This document shows, one piece after another, positions 38,215 through 46,632 of a DNA stretch of 64,000 nt. Source of the stretch: Azospirillum endophyticum (GTDB taxonomy: Bacteria > Pseudomonadota > Alphaproteobacteria > Azospirillales > Azospirillaceae); the NCBI RefSeq assembly GCF_016595245.1, contig NZ_JAENHM010000058.1:186001-250000 (forward strand). Reading direction: 5' to 3'. The notes under the pieces are model-generated. The model did not search any database. It saw nothing but the letters and a program-made list of their open reading frames with translations, and was not told where the DNA came from. Positions within the stretch are counted from its first letter, which is position 1; the number at the start of each line of letters is the position of its first letter. A program made the position numbers and the translations under genes.

Positions 38215-38763
38215 ATGACCCAGCCGACCGTTCTGGTGCTTCCCGGCCTTGGCAACTCCGGTCCCGATCATTGGCAGACCTGGCTGGAAGGCCGGCTGCC
38301 GGCACTGTCCCGCGTCGATCTCGGCAATTGGGACGCACCGGAACCGGACCTGTGGGTGGCGCGGCTCGATCAGGCGGTGCGCGAGGCCCCCGGCCCGGTC
38401 GTGCTGGTCGCGCACAGCTTGGCCTGCATCCTGGTCGCCCGCTGGGCGGTGGCCACCGATTCGGCCGGCAAGGTCGCCACCGCCCTGCTGGTCGCCCCGC
38501 CCGACGTCGAGGCGCCGGACCTCGTGCCGGTCGAGGCGCAGCGCTTCGCCCCGGTGCCGACCGATCCCCTGCCCTTCCCCGCCGTGGTGGTCGGCAGCCG
38601 CAACGATCCCTACTGCACCGCCGCCCGCGCCTGCGGCTTCGCCGCGCTGTGGGGCGCCGACTTCATCGATGCCGGCGAGGTTGGCCACATCAACGGCGCC
38701 AGCGGCCACGGTCCCTGGCCGATGGGCGAGACCCTGCTGAAGGATCTGCTGGCGCAGCTCTAA
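38215..38763 (+). CDS. RBBP9/YdeN family alpha/beta hydrolase
   Basis: A 182-residue serine hydrolase. The family start VLVLPGLGNSGPDHWQTW, nucleophile Ser68 in VAHSLAC, Asp in GSRNDPYC and His in DAGEVGHINGASGHG form a full triad. The physiological substrate is unknown; bacterial members are esterase-like. The ATG at 38215 is chosen; a TTG three codons earlier is possible and the Shine-Dalgarno sequence is weak. It lies 54 bp after the methyltransferase gene and 74 bp before ispE. Confidence 0.9.
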   Translation: MTQPTVLVLPGLGNSGPDHWQTWLEGRLPALSRVDLGNWDAPEPDLWVARLDQAVREAPGPVVLVAHSLACILVARWAVATDSAGKVATALLVAPPDVEAPDLVPVEAQRFAPVPTDPLPFPAVVVGSRNDPYCTAARACGFAALWGADFIDAGEVGHINGASGHGPWPMGETLLKDLLAQL

Positions 38764-38837
38764 CCGCCCCCTTGCCGCTGCGGACGAAAGGGTGCGACAC
38801 AGGGGACGTCGTCGCGCGCGCCAGCGGATTGGATCTT

Positions 38838-39878
38838 ATGACCGGCACTTCCATCGTCGAGGCCGCCCCGGCCAAGCTGAATCTCTACCTGCATGTCACC
38901 GGCCGGCGCGCCGATGGCTATCACGAGTTGGACAGCCTCGTCGCCTTCACCGAGTTCGGCGACGGCCTCGCCCTGACGCCGGGTGTCGCGCGGGTGACGC
39001 TGCGCGGGGCCGATTTGCCGCCGGCCGGCCCACGCCTGGCCATCGCCGGCCCCTTCGGCCCAGCCCTGATGACCGAGAACCCGGCGAACAACCTGGTGAT
39101 GCGCGCGGCGCATGCGCTGGCCGCCCGGCTCGGCCGGCAGGCGGACGTGATGATCGCATTGACCAAGGCGCTGCCGGTCGCCTCGGGGATCGGCGGCGGA
39201 TCGGCCGACGCCGCCGCCTGCCTGCGGGCGCTCGCCCGGCTGTGGCGGGTGCCGGCCGATGACCCGGCGCTGTTCGCGGTGGCCGCCGGCTTGGGTGCCG
39301 ACGTGCCGGTCTGCGTCGCGGGGCGCAGCTGCTATTTCGGCGGAATCGGCGATGTGCTGGACGAGGCGCCGGAACTGCCGGAAACCCATGTGGTCCTGGT
39401 CAACCCGAACCTGCCGGTGCCGACCCCCGCGGTGTTCAAGGCGATGGCCGCCGCACGGGCCGCCGGCGGCGGCGCCTTCTCCACCCCTGCCCGCTTCACC
39501 CGCGGGCCGGCCGATGCCGCCGGCCTCGCGGCATTGCTGATCGAGCGGACCAACGACCTGACCGCCCCCGCCCTGACGGTGGCGCCGATGATCGCCGACG
39601 TGCTGGCGGCACTGGAGCGCAGTGCCGGCTGCCTGCTGTCCCGCCTGTCCGGCAGCGGCGCCACCTGCTTCGGCCTCTACGCCACCGCGGCGGCGGCGGA
39701 GTCCGCGGCCCAAGCCATCGCGGCGGCGGCGCCCGGCTGGTGGGTCAGGCCGACCCGCCTGCGCCCTACCCCGCCCGGCGCACCCGCCCTGCCGCGCGGC
39801 ATCGTCGCCGACCATGCTGCCGCAGTCCCGCCGCCGGCCGCGCCCTTCCCCGACACCGGCGGCTGGGGCATAGGCTGA
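38838..39878 (+). CDS. ispE: 4-diphosphocytidyl-2-C-methyl-D-erythritol kinase
   Basis: Phosphorylates CDP-methylerythritol in the MEP route to isoprenoids. It is a GHMP kinase: Lys13 and the start motif PAKLNLYLHVTGRRADGYHEL, the ATP loop LPVASGIGGGSADAAA with catalytic Asp, and the third motif LSGSGATCFGL. It has 346 residues, against about 290 for typical IspE. The excess is at the C-terminus after WWVRPTRL, a Pro/Ala-rich tail of about 45 residues that lacks family similarity. The start is the ATG at 38838 (MTGTSIVEAAPAK). Confidence 0.95.
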   Translation: MTGTSIVEAAPAKLNLYLHVTGRRADGYHELDSLVAFTEFGDGLALTPGVARVTLRGADLPPAGPRLAIAGPFGPALMTENPANNLVMRAAHALAARLGRQADVMIALTKALPVASGIGGGSADAAACLRALARLWRVPADDPALFAVAAGLGADVPVCVAGRSCYFGGIGDVLDEAPELPETHVVLVNPNLPVPTPAVFKAMAAARAAGGGAFSTPARFTRGPADAAGLAALLIERTNDLTAPALTVAPMIADVLAALERSAGCLLSRLSGSGATCFGLYATAAAAESAAQAIAAAAPGWWVRPTRLRPTPPGAPALPRGIVADHAAAVPPPAAPFPDTGGWGIG

Positions 39879-39885
39879 CGCCGGC

Positions 39886-40197
39886 TCACGCCCGCATGTA
39901 GCCCCAGCCTTCCGCCTGCGCCTCGGCGATGTCGAGGACGCCGGCGGCGACCACCGTCAGCCCGTCGGCGGTCCGGCCGGTCTTCGCCAGCGTGTTGCCG
40001 CACACGCGCAGAAGCCGGTCGGTTTCCGCATCCGGGCCGTCGAGAGCCGCCGCGACGGCAGCCGCATTGACCACGATGCGCACCTCGGCATCGGGGCGGA
40101 TCTTCAGCAGGTTGCGGGCATTGTTCCGCGCCCGCTCCAGTGCGCCGGGGGTCGGGGCATGGATGACCAGCCGCAGGGGAGAGGTGATCGTCGTCAT
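39886..40197 (-). CDS. DsrE-like small protein
   Basis: A 103-residue protein, LRLVIHAPTPGALERARNNARNLLKIRPDAEVRIVVNAAAV, with the alpha/beta layout of DsrE/COG1416 proteins and one Cys (LRVCGNTL) in the position where sulfur-carrying members have theirs. Its start overlaps the stop of the upstream SsuA-like gene by four bases, so the two are translated together. The association with a sulfonate-type binding protein makes a sulfur-related job plausible, but this is inference. Confidence 0.75.
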   Translation of the reverse strand: MTTITSPLRLVIHAPTPGALERARNNARNLLKIRPDAEVRIVVNAAAVAAALDGPDAETDRLLRVCGNTLAKTGRTADGLTVVAAGVLDIAEAQAEGWGYMRA

Positions 40198-41279
40198 TTC
40201 CGGGTCGCCGCGTCATGGAACGAGAAGTCGAACAGCGCGTCGACATCCACCGGCTCGGTGATCTGGTCCAGCGATTGCTGGAAGGCCTGCATCCGCTTGG
40301 TGGAGTCGAGGATCACCCGCGGGTCGTCGACGAAGGTCGTCGCGTCGGAAGTCAGCGCCGCCCGCATCACGTCGCGCTCCACCAGCCCCTTGCCGATGAT
40401 CTCGGTCACCAGTTCCGCCGTGCGGTCCGGATTGGATTTGGTGAAGGCGGTCGCACGGACATGCAGCTTGACCAGGGCGGCGACGGCATCGCGGTTGCTG
40501 GCGATGGCCTCCTCGGTCACCGCCAGCACGGCGCCCGGCTGCTTGGGAAACATGCTGCCGGCCTTGGCGATGATCGCGGCATCCTGCAGCCGCGACTGCA
40601 CCAGCGTCAGGATCGGTTCCAGGATCGAAGCGCCGTCGATGGCCCCGGTCAGCAGCGCCTGCTGCAGGGGCTGCTCGCCCATGCCGACGATTTCGATGTC
40701 GTCGGAGGCGATATGGGCGACCTCCGCCATCCAATAGCGCAGCACGATGTCCGGCACCGAGCCGGCCGGCAGCGAGCCGATCTTGGGCCGCCGGCCGTTG
40801 GCGGCGCGGAAGGCCTTGATGCCCTCGGCCGGGGTGGCGGCACCGGTCATCGCCTTCGCCAGCGGACCGCGACCGATCAGCGCCACCTGATCGATGACGT
40901 TGGCGGCGACCACCTTCAGCTTCACGCCCTTCGACCGGGCGATCAGCGCCGGGCCGATGCCGACATAGGCGACATCCAGCGTGCCCGACGCGAGCGCCTG
41001 GATCATCGCCGGTCCCGACTGGAAGCTGGTGGTCTGCAGACTGAGGCCGGCATCCCTGGTCCAGCCCTCGCCCGTGATCACGTAGAGCTGGGTCATCGGA
41101 ATGATCGGGATGTAACCGACGCGCAGGCTCGTCGCGGCGAAGGCCGGCAGCGGCAAGGATGCGGTGGCGGCGGCGACGCCAAGGGCTGCGGCCCCCACCA
41201 GAACATCACGTCGTGTGACCGGGTGGGCAATCGGTTGGGTGAGATCGAAACGCTGCCTGGACGGCGGGTTCTGCGGCAT
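40194..41279 (-). CDS. SsuA/NrtA-type ABC substrate-binding protein
   Basis: A periplasmic binding protein of 361 residues with a twin-arginine-like signal (TRRDVLVGAAALGVAAATA, cleavage near AFA at about residue 49). RVGYIPIIPMTQLYVITGEGW and the run SGTLDVAYVGIGPALIARSKGVKLKVVA are those of the nitrate/sulfonate/taurine binding family. The Shine-Dalgarno sequence AAGGAGG is perfect and fixes the start at 41279. No cognate permease or ATPase is nearby, only a DsrE-like gene overlapping its end, so it is an orphan that must share a transporter or act as a sensor. Confidence 0.9.
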   Translation of the reverse strand: MPQNPPSRQRFDLTQPIAHPVTRRDVLVGAAALGVAAATASLPLPAFAATSLRVGYIPIIPMTQLYVITGEGWTRDAGLSLQTTSFQSGPAMIQALASGTLDVAYVGIGPALIARSKGVKLKVVAANVIDQVALIGRGPLAKAMTGAATPAEGIKAFRAANGRRPKIGSLPAGSVPDIVLRYWMAEVAHIASDDIEIVGMGEQPLQQALLTGAIDGASILEPILTLVQSRLQDAAIIAKAGSMFPKQPGAVLAVTEEAIASNRDAVAALVKLHVRATAFTKSNPDRTAELVTEIIGKGLVERDVMRAALTSDATTFVDDPRVILDSTKRMQAFQQSLDQITEPVDVDALFDFSFHDAATRK

Positions 41280-41386
41280 GAAGAGCCTCCTTTTGCCGCA
41301 CAAGCCTAGTGCGCCCGGCGGCGGAATTCAATTCACGCCGAGCCCAATCAGACAAGCCATCCAAACCACACTATATTCTTGCTTTA

Positions 41387-42619
41387 TCAGCCGGCCGGCA
41401 GCCGGCGGCGGCGGACCGGGCGGACCAGCCACAGGTTCAGCGCCAAGCCGACCAGGGCACCTCCCCCGATCACCCCCGCCATCGGCAGGGCGGTGCCGTC
41501 CGCCATCAGGCCGACCATCCAGCCCGACACCGCGCCGCTGCTGAACTGCAGCATGCCGGCGAGCGCCGACGCCGTACCGGCCATCTGCGGGAAGGACTGG
41601 AGCGCGCCGGCCATGGAGTTGGCGAAGCAGAAGCCGGTCAGCGACATGAACAGGAACAGGCAGCCGACCAACCCCCACAACCCGCCCCAGCCGGCCAGGA
41701 CGCAGGTGACCAGCAGGATGCCGCTGGCGGCGGACAGCCAGACGCCGATCCGCAGCATGACGTCGGAACCAAAGCGCATGACCGCGCGGCTGTTCAGCGT
41801 GTTGACGATGATCATGCCGACGATGTTCAGCCCGAACAGGAAGCCGTAATTCTCCGGCCGCACGCCGAACAGTTCGATATAGACGAAGGGCGAGCCGGAG
41901 ATGAAGGCGAACATCCCCGCATAGAGGAAGGACGACCCCAGCGCATAGCCGAGGTAACGGCGGTCGGTCAGCAGCTTGCGGTAGGACTCCGCCAGCACCA
42001 TCGGTCGCAGGCTGGTCCGCCGCGTCTCCGGATGGGTTTCCGGCAGGCTGGCGAGCGCCAGCATGGCGATCAAGCCGAAGGCCGCCTGGGCCCCGAAGAT
42101 CCAGCGCCAGTTCGCCCAGATCAGGATCTGGCCGCCGATCAGCGGCGCGATGATCGGGGCGGCGCCCATCACCAGCATCATCATCGACAGCACGCTGGCG
42201 GCGCGGTCGCGCTCGAACACGTCGCGGATCATGGCGCGGACCAGCACCGGCCCGGCGCAGGCCCCCACCGCCTGCACGAACCGCCAGGCCGCCAGATGGC
42301 CGACATCGACGGTCAGCGAACAGCCGACGCAGCCGACGGCATAGAGCAGGATGCCGGTCGCCACCGGGATCCGCCGGCCGAAGCGGTCGCTCAATGCCCC
42401 CCACAGCAACTGGCCGACGCCGAACCCCAGGAAGAAGGCCGACAGGGTCCATTGCACCTCGTCCTGCGCCGCATGCAGTTCGCGGCCGATCGCCGGCATG
42501 CCGGGCAGATACATGTCGGTGCCCATCGGCCCGAACGACATCAGCACGCCGAGCGCCGCGATGAAGAACGGGCTTTCGGCAGGCGAACGGGAACGGACGG
42601 CGGCAAGGCGCGCGAGCAT
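41387..42619 (-). CDS. Bcr/CflA-type MFS multidrug efflux transporter
   Basis: A 410-residue pump with twelve helices. The start of the mature fold, ALGVLMSFGPMGTDMYLPGMPAIGREL, is diagnostic for Bcr/CflA proteins; motif A is GALSDRFGRRIP and the motif C region GAAPIIAPLIGG. The C-terminus is basic (RRRRLPAG). The ATG at 42619 has no strong Shine-Dalgarno sequence, but the sequence before it is not protein-like. It is single, with no regulator next to it. Confidence 0.93.
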   Translation of the reverse strand: MLARLAAVRSRSPAESPFFIAALGVLMSFGPMGTDMYLPGMPAIGRELHAAQDEVQWTLSAFFLGFGVGQLLWGALSDRFGRRIPVATGILLYAVGCVGCSLTVDVGHLAAWRFVQAVGACAGPVLVRAMIRDVFERDRAASVLSMMMLVMGAAPIIAPLIGGQILIWANWRWIFGAQAAFGLIAMLALASLPETHPETRRTSLRPMVLAESYRKLLTDRRYLGYALGSSFLYAGMFAFISGSPFVYIELFGVRPENYGFLFGLNIVGMIIVNTLNSRAVMRFGSDVMLRIGVWLSAASGILLVTCVLAGWGGLWGLVGCLFLFMSLTGFCFANSMAGALQSFPQMAGTASALAGMLQFSSGAVSGWMVGLMADGTALPMAGVIGGGALVGLALNLWLVRPVRRRRLPAG

Positions 42620-42894
42620 CAGAAAATCCGGATATGAGGGGAGGGGGGAATCGGCCGGACGGAGTCCGCAGCTTTTAAGCTGATCCGTCTCCCGTCCGAC
42701 GCAAAGTCCTGTCTCGGCATGGCAGCCCTGAGCATGACGCGACGTCGGGACACCGCGACGATCCGTGCGGTGCGAGGATTCCAACGGCTTCAATGCGGCC
42801 ATTGGCCTGGGCGCAACAAAATTCTGGTTCAAGCCACGGAAGCATGGCTAAAATTAGATCCGGACCATGGTCTTACCCAGCCAGAGGCCGCGCC

Positions 42895-43890
42895 ATGCCG
42901 CACCCCACCCGCCGGTCGATCCTGTCCCTCGGTGCCGCGGGGACCATCCTGGCGCTGCGGCCGCAACGCTCTCAGGCGGCGGCGATCCAGCCGGGACTGC
43001 TCTATGCGGCAGGACAGAAATTCGACAAGAGCTTCAACGAGGGTGCCTTCGCCGGGGCGGAGCGGTTCAAGGCGGCTACCGGCATTCCGGTCACCGAATA
43101 TCTGCCGTCCAGCCCGTCACAGTTCGATCAGGCCGCGGCATCGCTGCTGCGGCGCGGAGTGACCGACCTGGTCGCCATCGGCTTCTACTATGCGACGCCG
43201 CTGGCCCGCCTGGCGCCGGCCCACCCGGCGGTGCGCTTCACCCTGGTCGATGCATTGGCCGAAGGGCCGAATATCCGCTGCGTGACCTTCAAGGAGCAGG
43301 AGGGATCCTTTCTGGTCGGCGTGCTGGCGGCGTTGGCATCGAAAAGCGGGACCGTCGGCTTCGTCGGCGCGCTCGACATCCCGCTGATCCGCAAATTCAT
43401 CGCCGGCTTCGAACAGGGCGCCCGCCATGCCCGCGGCGACATCAAGGTGCTGGTGAATTTCGTCGGCACCACGCCGGCCGCCTTCAACGATCCCACCGCC
43501 GGGGCGGAGGTGGCGCGCAGCCAGTTCCAGCGCGGGGCCGACGTGGTGTTCGCCGGAGCCGGCGTGTCGAATTTCGGCATCTTCGCCGCAGCCAGCGAGG
43601 CCCGACGGCTGGCGATCGGCGTCGACAGCAATCAGAACTATCTCTATCCCGGCTCCATCCTGACCTCGATGCTGAAGCGGGTCGATCTGGCGGTGGAATC
43701 GAGCTTCGAGGCGGCCCGCCAAGGCAAGTGGAACGCCGGAACCGTGGCGCTCGGGTTGGCGGAGGGTGCCGTCGACTATGCGCTGGATGAGAACAACCGG
43801 ACTCTGCTGACCCCGGCGATGCTGGAGGCGGTGGAGGACGCACGCCGCGCCATCGTCGCCGGCCGCATCCCGGTGACGGACGGAAGCTGA
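42895..43890 (+). CDS. BMP family (basic membrane protein) ABC substrate-binding protein
   Basis: A 331-residue secreted protein with a basic start and a hydrophobic segment (TRRSILSLGAAGTILAL) ending in SQAAA. The BMP pattern is clear: KFDKSFNEGAFAGAERF, FKEQEGSFLVGVLAA, GFVGALDIPLIRKFIAGFEQGA and IGVDSNQNYLYPGSILTSMLKR, as in PnrA/TmpC nucleoside receptors and the Med family. The usual permease and ATPase genes are missing, so it is an orphan. The start at 42895 (MPHPTRRS) lies before the signal; the frame upstream is noise. Confidence 0.9.
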   Translation: MPHPTRRSILSLGAAGTILALRPQRSQAAAIQPGLLYAAGQKFDKSFNEGAFAGAERFKAATGIPVTEYLPSSPSQFDQAAASLLRRGVTDLVAIGFYYATPLARLAPAHPAVRFTLVDALAEGPNIRCVTFKEQEGSFLVGVLAALASKSGTVGFVGALDIPLIRKFIAGFEQGARHARGDIKVLVNFVGTTPAAFNDPTAGAEVARSQFQRGADVVFAGAGVSNFGIFAAASEARRLAIGVDSNQNYLYPGSILTSMLKRVDLAVESSFEAARQGKWNAGTVALGLAEGAVDYALDENNRTLLTPAMLEAVEDARRAIVAGRIPVTDGS

Positions 43891-43921
43891 TCGGGCCGCT
43901 CAACCGAAAGCCTGGTCGCCG

Positions 43922-45115
43922 TTACGCCGGCGCCACGGAAGCTTGCCAGCCGCGGGCGGCCGACAGGTCGGCGCCCTTCAGCGTGGCGAAGCTGGTCTTG
44001 ATCGCCGTCAGGTCGGTGCCGCGCAGCACCACGCCGGCGAGACTGGCATCGCGCAGGTCGGCGCCGTTCAGCCGGGCCCTGGCGAAGCTGGTCGGCCACA
44101 GCCGGCTGCCGTCGCCGCTGAGATCAACCTTGCGGAACTTGGCCCGCCAGAGCTTGGCTCCGGCCAGATTGGCGCCTTCCAGGTTGCAGCCCGACAAATC
44201 GGCGCTGGTGAAGTCGGCATCGCGCAGGTCGCTGTAGGACAGATCCGCCATCATCAGCTTGGCGCCGGAGAAATCCGCCCCGCGCAGCCCGCAGAACCGC
44301 ATCACCGCCCCGCACAGCAGCTGGTTGGCGAAATTGTAGCCGCGCAGGTCGACCCGCTGCAACTCGATGCGCTCCCCGCCCTTGCCCAGCTTGTCGACCC
44401 AGCTCTGGTGCTCGGCGATCAACTCGCTCATGCGGGCCGCGGTGGTGGTCAGTCCGGTGCCGTCGACGTCGATCCCATGCCGCTCCAGCGCCGTGCGCAG
44501 TTCGTCGTTCAGCCGGGCGCCGCACATCAGCACGCCGTCCAGCGTCGCCTTGCGCATGATCGCACCGGTCAGGTCCGCCCCGATCAGGATGGCGCCGCTG
44601 AGGTCGCTGCCGCTGAAATCGACGCCGGACAGGTCGCTGCCGCTGAAGTCGCACTGCGCCATCCGGCAATCGGTCAGGACCGCCTTGGACAGGCTGCAGC
44701 CGACGAAGGTGGTGCTGCCGTCGCTGTTGCCGGCCGCGCGGAATTCGCCGCCGTCCAGCACCATGCCGCGCCGCAGGTCGGCTCCCTGCAGGTTGGCGTT
44801 CTGCAGCCTGGCGCCGTCGACCCTGGCCCCGCGCAGGTCGGCGCCCTGCAGTTGCGCATCGGTAAGGTCGGCCTTCGACAGGTCGGCGCCGTAGAGGTCG
44901 GCCTTGGACAGCAGGGTACCGGCCATCCGCGCCCGCGCGAGGCTGGCCCCGGTCAGCTTGGCGCCCGACAGGTTGACGCGGTTGAGGCCGAGCCCGGCCA
45001 GATCGTAGAAGCTGAGGTTGGCACGCCGCCCCCGCCCCGCCGGATCGCGCAGCAGCCATTGCTGGTGCCGCACCAGCGCGTCGCGAACCGCCCGGAGGTA
45101 GCGTTCATCCATCAT
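43922..45115 (-). CDS. Pentapeptide-repeat protein
   Basis: A 397-residue protein made of A(D/N)LXX repeats in two blocks (about residues 33-185 and 245-390), which fold as a right-handed quadrilateral beta-helix. Between them is a segment of about 55 residues (LNDELRTALERHGIDVDGTG) without repeats. The N-terminal 30 residues (ERYLRAVRDALVRHQQWLLRD) are a helix seen in related proteins. No signal peptide or membrane helix. A DNA-gyrase-protecting (Qnr-like) role is known for some members, but nothing here specifies it. It is convergent with the BMP gene and divergent from msrB. Confidence 0.92.
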   Translation of the reverse strand: MMDERYLRAVRDALVRHQQWLLRDPAGRGRRANLSFYDLAGLGLNRVNLSGAKLTGASLARARMAGTLLSKADLYGADLSKADLTDAQLQGADLRGARVDGARLQNANLQGADLRRGMVLDGGEFRAAGNSDGSTTFVGCSLSKAVLTDCRMAQCDFSGSDLSGVDFSGSDLSGAILIGADLTGAIMRKATLDGVLMCGARLNDELRTALERHGIDVDGTGLTTTAARMSELIAEHQSWVDKLGKGGERIELQRVDLRGYNFANQLLCGAVMRFCGLRGADFSGAKLMMADLSYSDLRDADFTSADLSGCNLEGANLAGAKLWRAKFRKVDLSGDGSRLWPTSFARARLNGADLRDASLAGVVLRGTDLTAIKTSFATLKGADLSAARGWQASVAPA

Positions 45116-45228
45116 GCGGCGCGCGTTGCCCCGGCATTGCGGTCCCGGACACGCTGTCCCGGACTGTTGGCTGCCGGGATGTTACCGAAACCGGTTGAAT
45201 TTCGGAAGGCATGAGCCGTCGCACCTTC

Positions 45229-45275
45229 GTCGGATCGGCAATAATCTTTTGTTGCAGGGGCTTTTTCGATCCGAC
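45229..45275. repeat. Nested inverted repeat in the pentapeptide/msrB gap
   Basis: Outer arms GTCGGATCG (45229-45237) and CGATCCGAC (45267-45275) are perfect. An inner GCAA/TTGC pair (45238-45241, 45252-45255) extends the fold. The loop is AT-rich. It lies in a 278-bp divergent gap with no other gene signal, and could be a regulatory site, a short RNA or a remnant element. Confidence 0.45.
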
Positions 45276-45393
45276 ATAGGCCGACTCGCCGGTCACGACC
45301 GCGTGATCGCCGCCGCCGCGGCTTGGGAGGAGCCGGTCGCCGACCAATATAGTGGGCTCACGACCTCGACCATCAGCATGGGAGACCGGCGGC

Positions 45394-45810
45394 ATGCCCG
45401 AATCGGATAGGACTCAATCGGACCGGAGCGAGCAGGATTGGAAGCGGGACCTGTCACCCAACCAGTACAAGGTGCTGCGCGAGCACGCGACCGAATACCC
45501 GGGGACCAGCCCGCTCAACGACGAGAAGCGGCAGGGCGTCTATCACTGCGCCGGCTGCGGCCAGCCCCTGTACGCCAGCGACACCAAATATGAAAGCGGA
45601 TCGGGCTGGCCCAGCTTCTGGGAACCGCTGCCGGGAGCGGTCGAGACCTCCACCGACCATAAGCTGGCCTACCCGCGCACCGAGGTGCATTGCGCGGCCT
45701 GCCACGGGCATCTGGGCCATGTCTTCGACGACGGGCCGCAGCCGACGGGCAAGCGGTATTGCATGAACGGGGTCGCCATGACCTTCGACCCGGCGGCCAA
45801 ATCCGACTGA
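45394..45810 (+). CDS. msrB: Peptide-methionine (R)-S-oxide reductase
   Basis: Repairs methionine-R-sulfoxide in proteins. A 138-residue cytosolic protein with zinc ligands Cys52/Cys55 and Cys100/Cys103, substrate segment GSGWPSFW and the catalytic Cys123 in RYCMNGVAM. The resolving-Cys position of other MsrBs is not evident, which is common in this subclass that uses thioredoxin directly. The start at 45394 (MPESDRTQ) gives usual length. It is followed by a strong hairpin. Confidence 0.96.
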   Translation: MPESDRTQSDRSEQDWKRDLSPNQYKVLREHATEYPGTSPLNDEKRQGVYHCAGCGQPLYASDTKYESGSGWPSFWEPLPGAVETSTDHKLAYPRTEVHCAACHGHLGHVFDDGPQPTGKRYCMNGVAMTFDPAAKSD

Positions 45811-45820
45811 CCGGCAGGAC

Positions 45821-45867
45821 TATGACCGGGCGCCGGCCCTATCCGGCCTGTCGGGCGCCCGGTCATA
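45821..45867 (+). terminator. 14-bp hairpin after msrB
   Basis: TATGACCGGGCGCC (45821-45834) pairs with GGCGCCCGGTCATA (45854-45867); the loop itself has GGCC repeats. No real U-track follows. It is probably the end of the msrB transcript. Confidence 0.7.
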
Positions 45868-46068
45868 AACCCTTCTGAAAAAGGTGGGTTTACCCTTATT
45901 TCGGCTAAAAATGACAACCCTGACACGGGAGCGCGATGGTATGATCGCCCCCGTGCGGCGGGTCGCCGCGAGGGCATTCCTGCCCTTCGCCGACCGTGGC
46001 ACCACGCGCCGTCATGCCGGTACAGGCAATTGGCGGCACGGGCATTCGGTGCGGCTGGCGGAGGGCCA

Positions 46069-46632
46069 ATGGTCATTTCGACCGAATTCCTGGGGATGCT
46101 GCTGCTGATCGCCAGCGCCGCCGCGCTCGGACTTTCCATCGTCGTCGATGTCGGCCGCGTCAGCGCCGAAAAGACACGGGAAGCGATGAACCAGCGCCAG
46201 TACGACAAGAAGCGCGCGGCACTCGCCGAATGGCGCCAGAAGACGGAGCGCAAGCGCGTCGACCTGACCACGCTGCAGGCCCGCCTGACCGAGTTCAACG
46301 GCCGGCGCCAGAAGGCGATGACCGAACTGAAGGCGCTGGAATATTCGAAGATCGAGCTGGTTCACGAACTGGGGGACCAGGATGGTGACGGCGACGTCTA
46401 TTGGGCGCAGCTGGCGGCAGGGCCCAACTTCAACGAGCTGGATCGCAAGGACATCGTCTTCTCCCGCCAGAGCTGGGAATACCGCAACGTCGCGCACATC
46501 ACCGCCCCGTCGGCCGAACTGGCCCATGCCACGGTGCGGGCCAGCTTTTCCCAGCGCAACGGCCTGATCTCCTCGCCGGTGGTTCCGCTGGCGCTCGCCC
46601 CCGACCCGGAAATCGAGGCCACGGCGGCATGA
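46069..46632 (+). CDS. Membrane-anchored coiled-coil protein, unknown
   Basis: A 187-residue protein with one N-terminal membrane helix (FLGMLLLIASAAALGLSIVV, residues 7-26), then a charged helix rich in Lys/Arg/Glu/Gln up to about residue 100 that should form a coiled coil. A small C-terminal domain (VYWAQLAAGPNFNELDRKD) of unknown fold follows. I do not recognise a family. Shine-Dalgarno GGAGGG precedes the ATG at 46069. Its stop overlaps the start of the next gene (ATGA), which encodes a similar layout, so the two products probably act together. Confidence 0.75.
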   Translation: MVISTEFLGMLLLIASAAALGLSIVVDVGRVSAEKTREAMNQRQYDKKRAALAEWRQKTERKRVDLTTLQARLTEFNGRRQKAMTELKALEYSKIELVHELGDQDGDGDVYWAQLAAGPNFNELDRKDIVFSRQSWEYRNVAHITAPSAELAHATVRASFSQRNGLISSPVVPLALAPDPEIEATAA

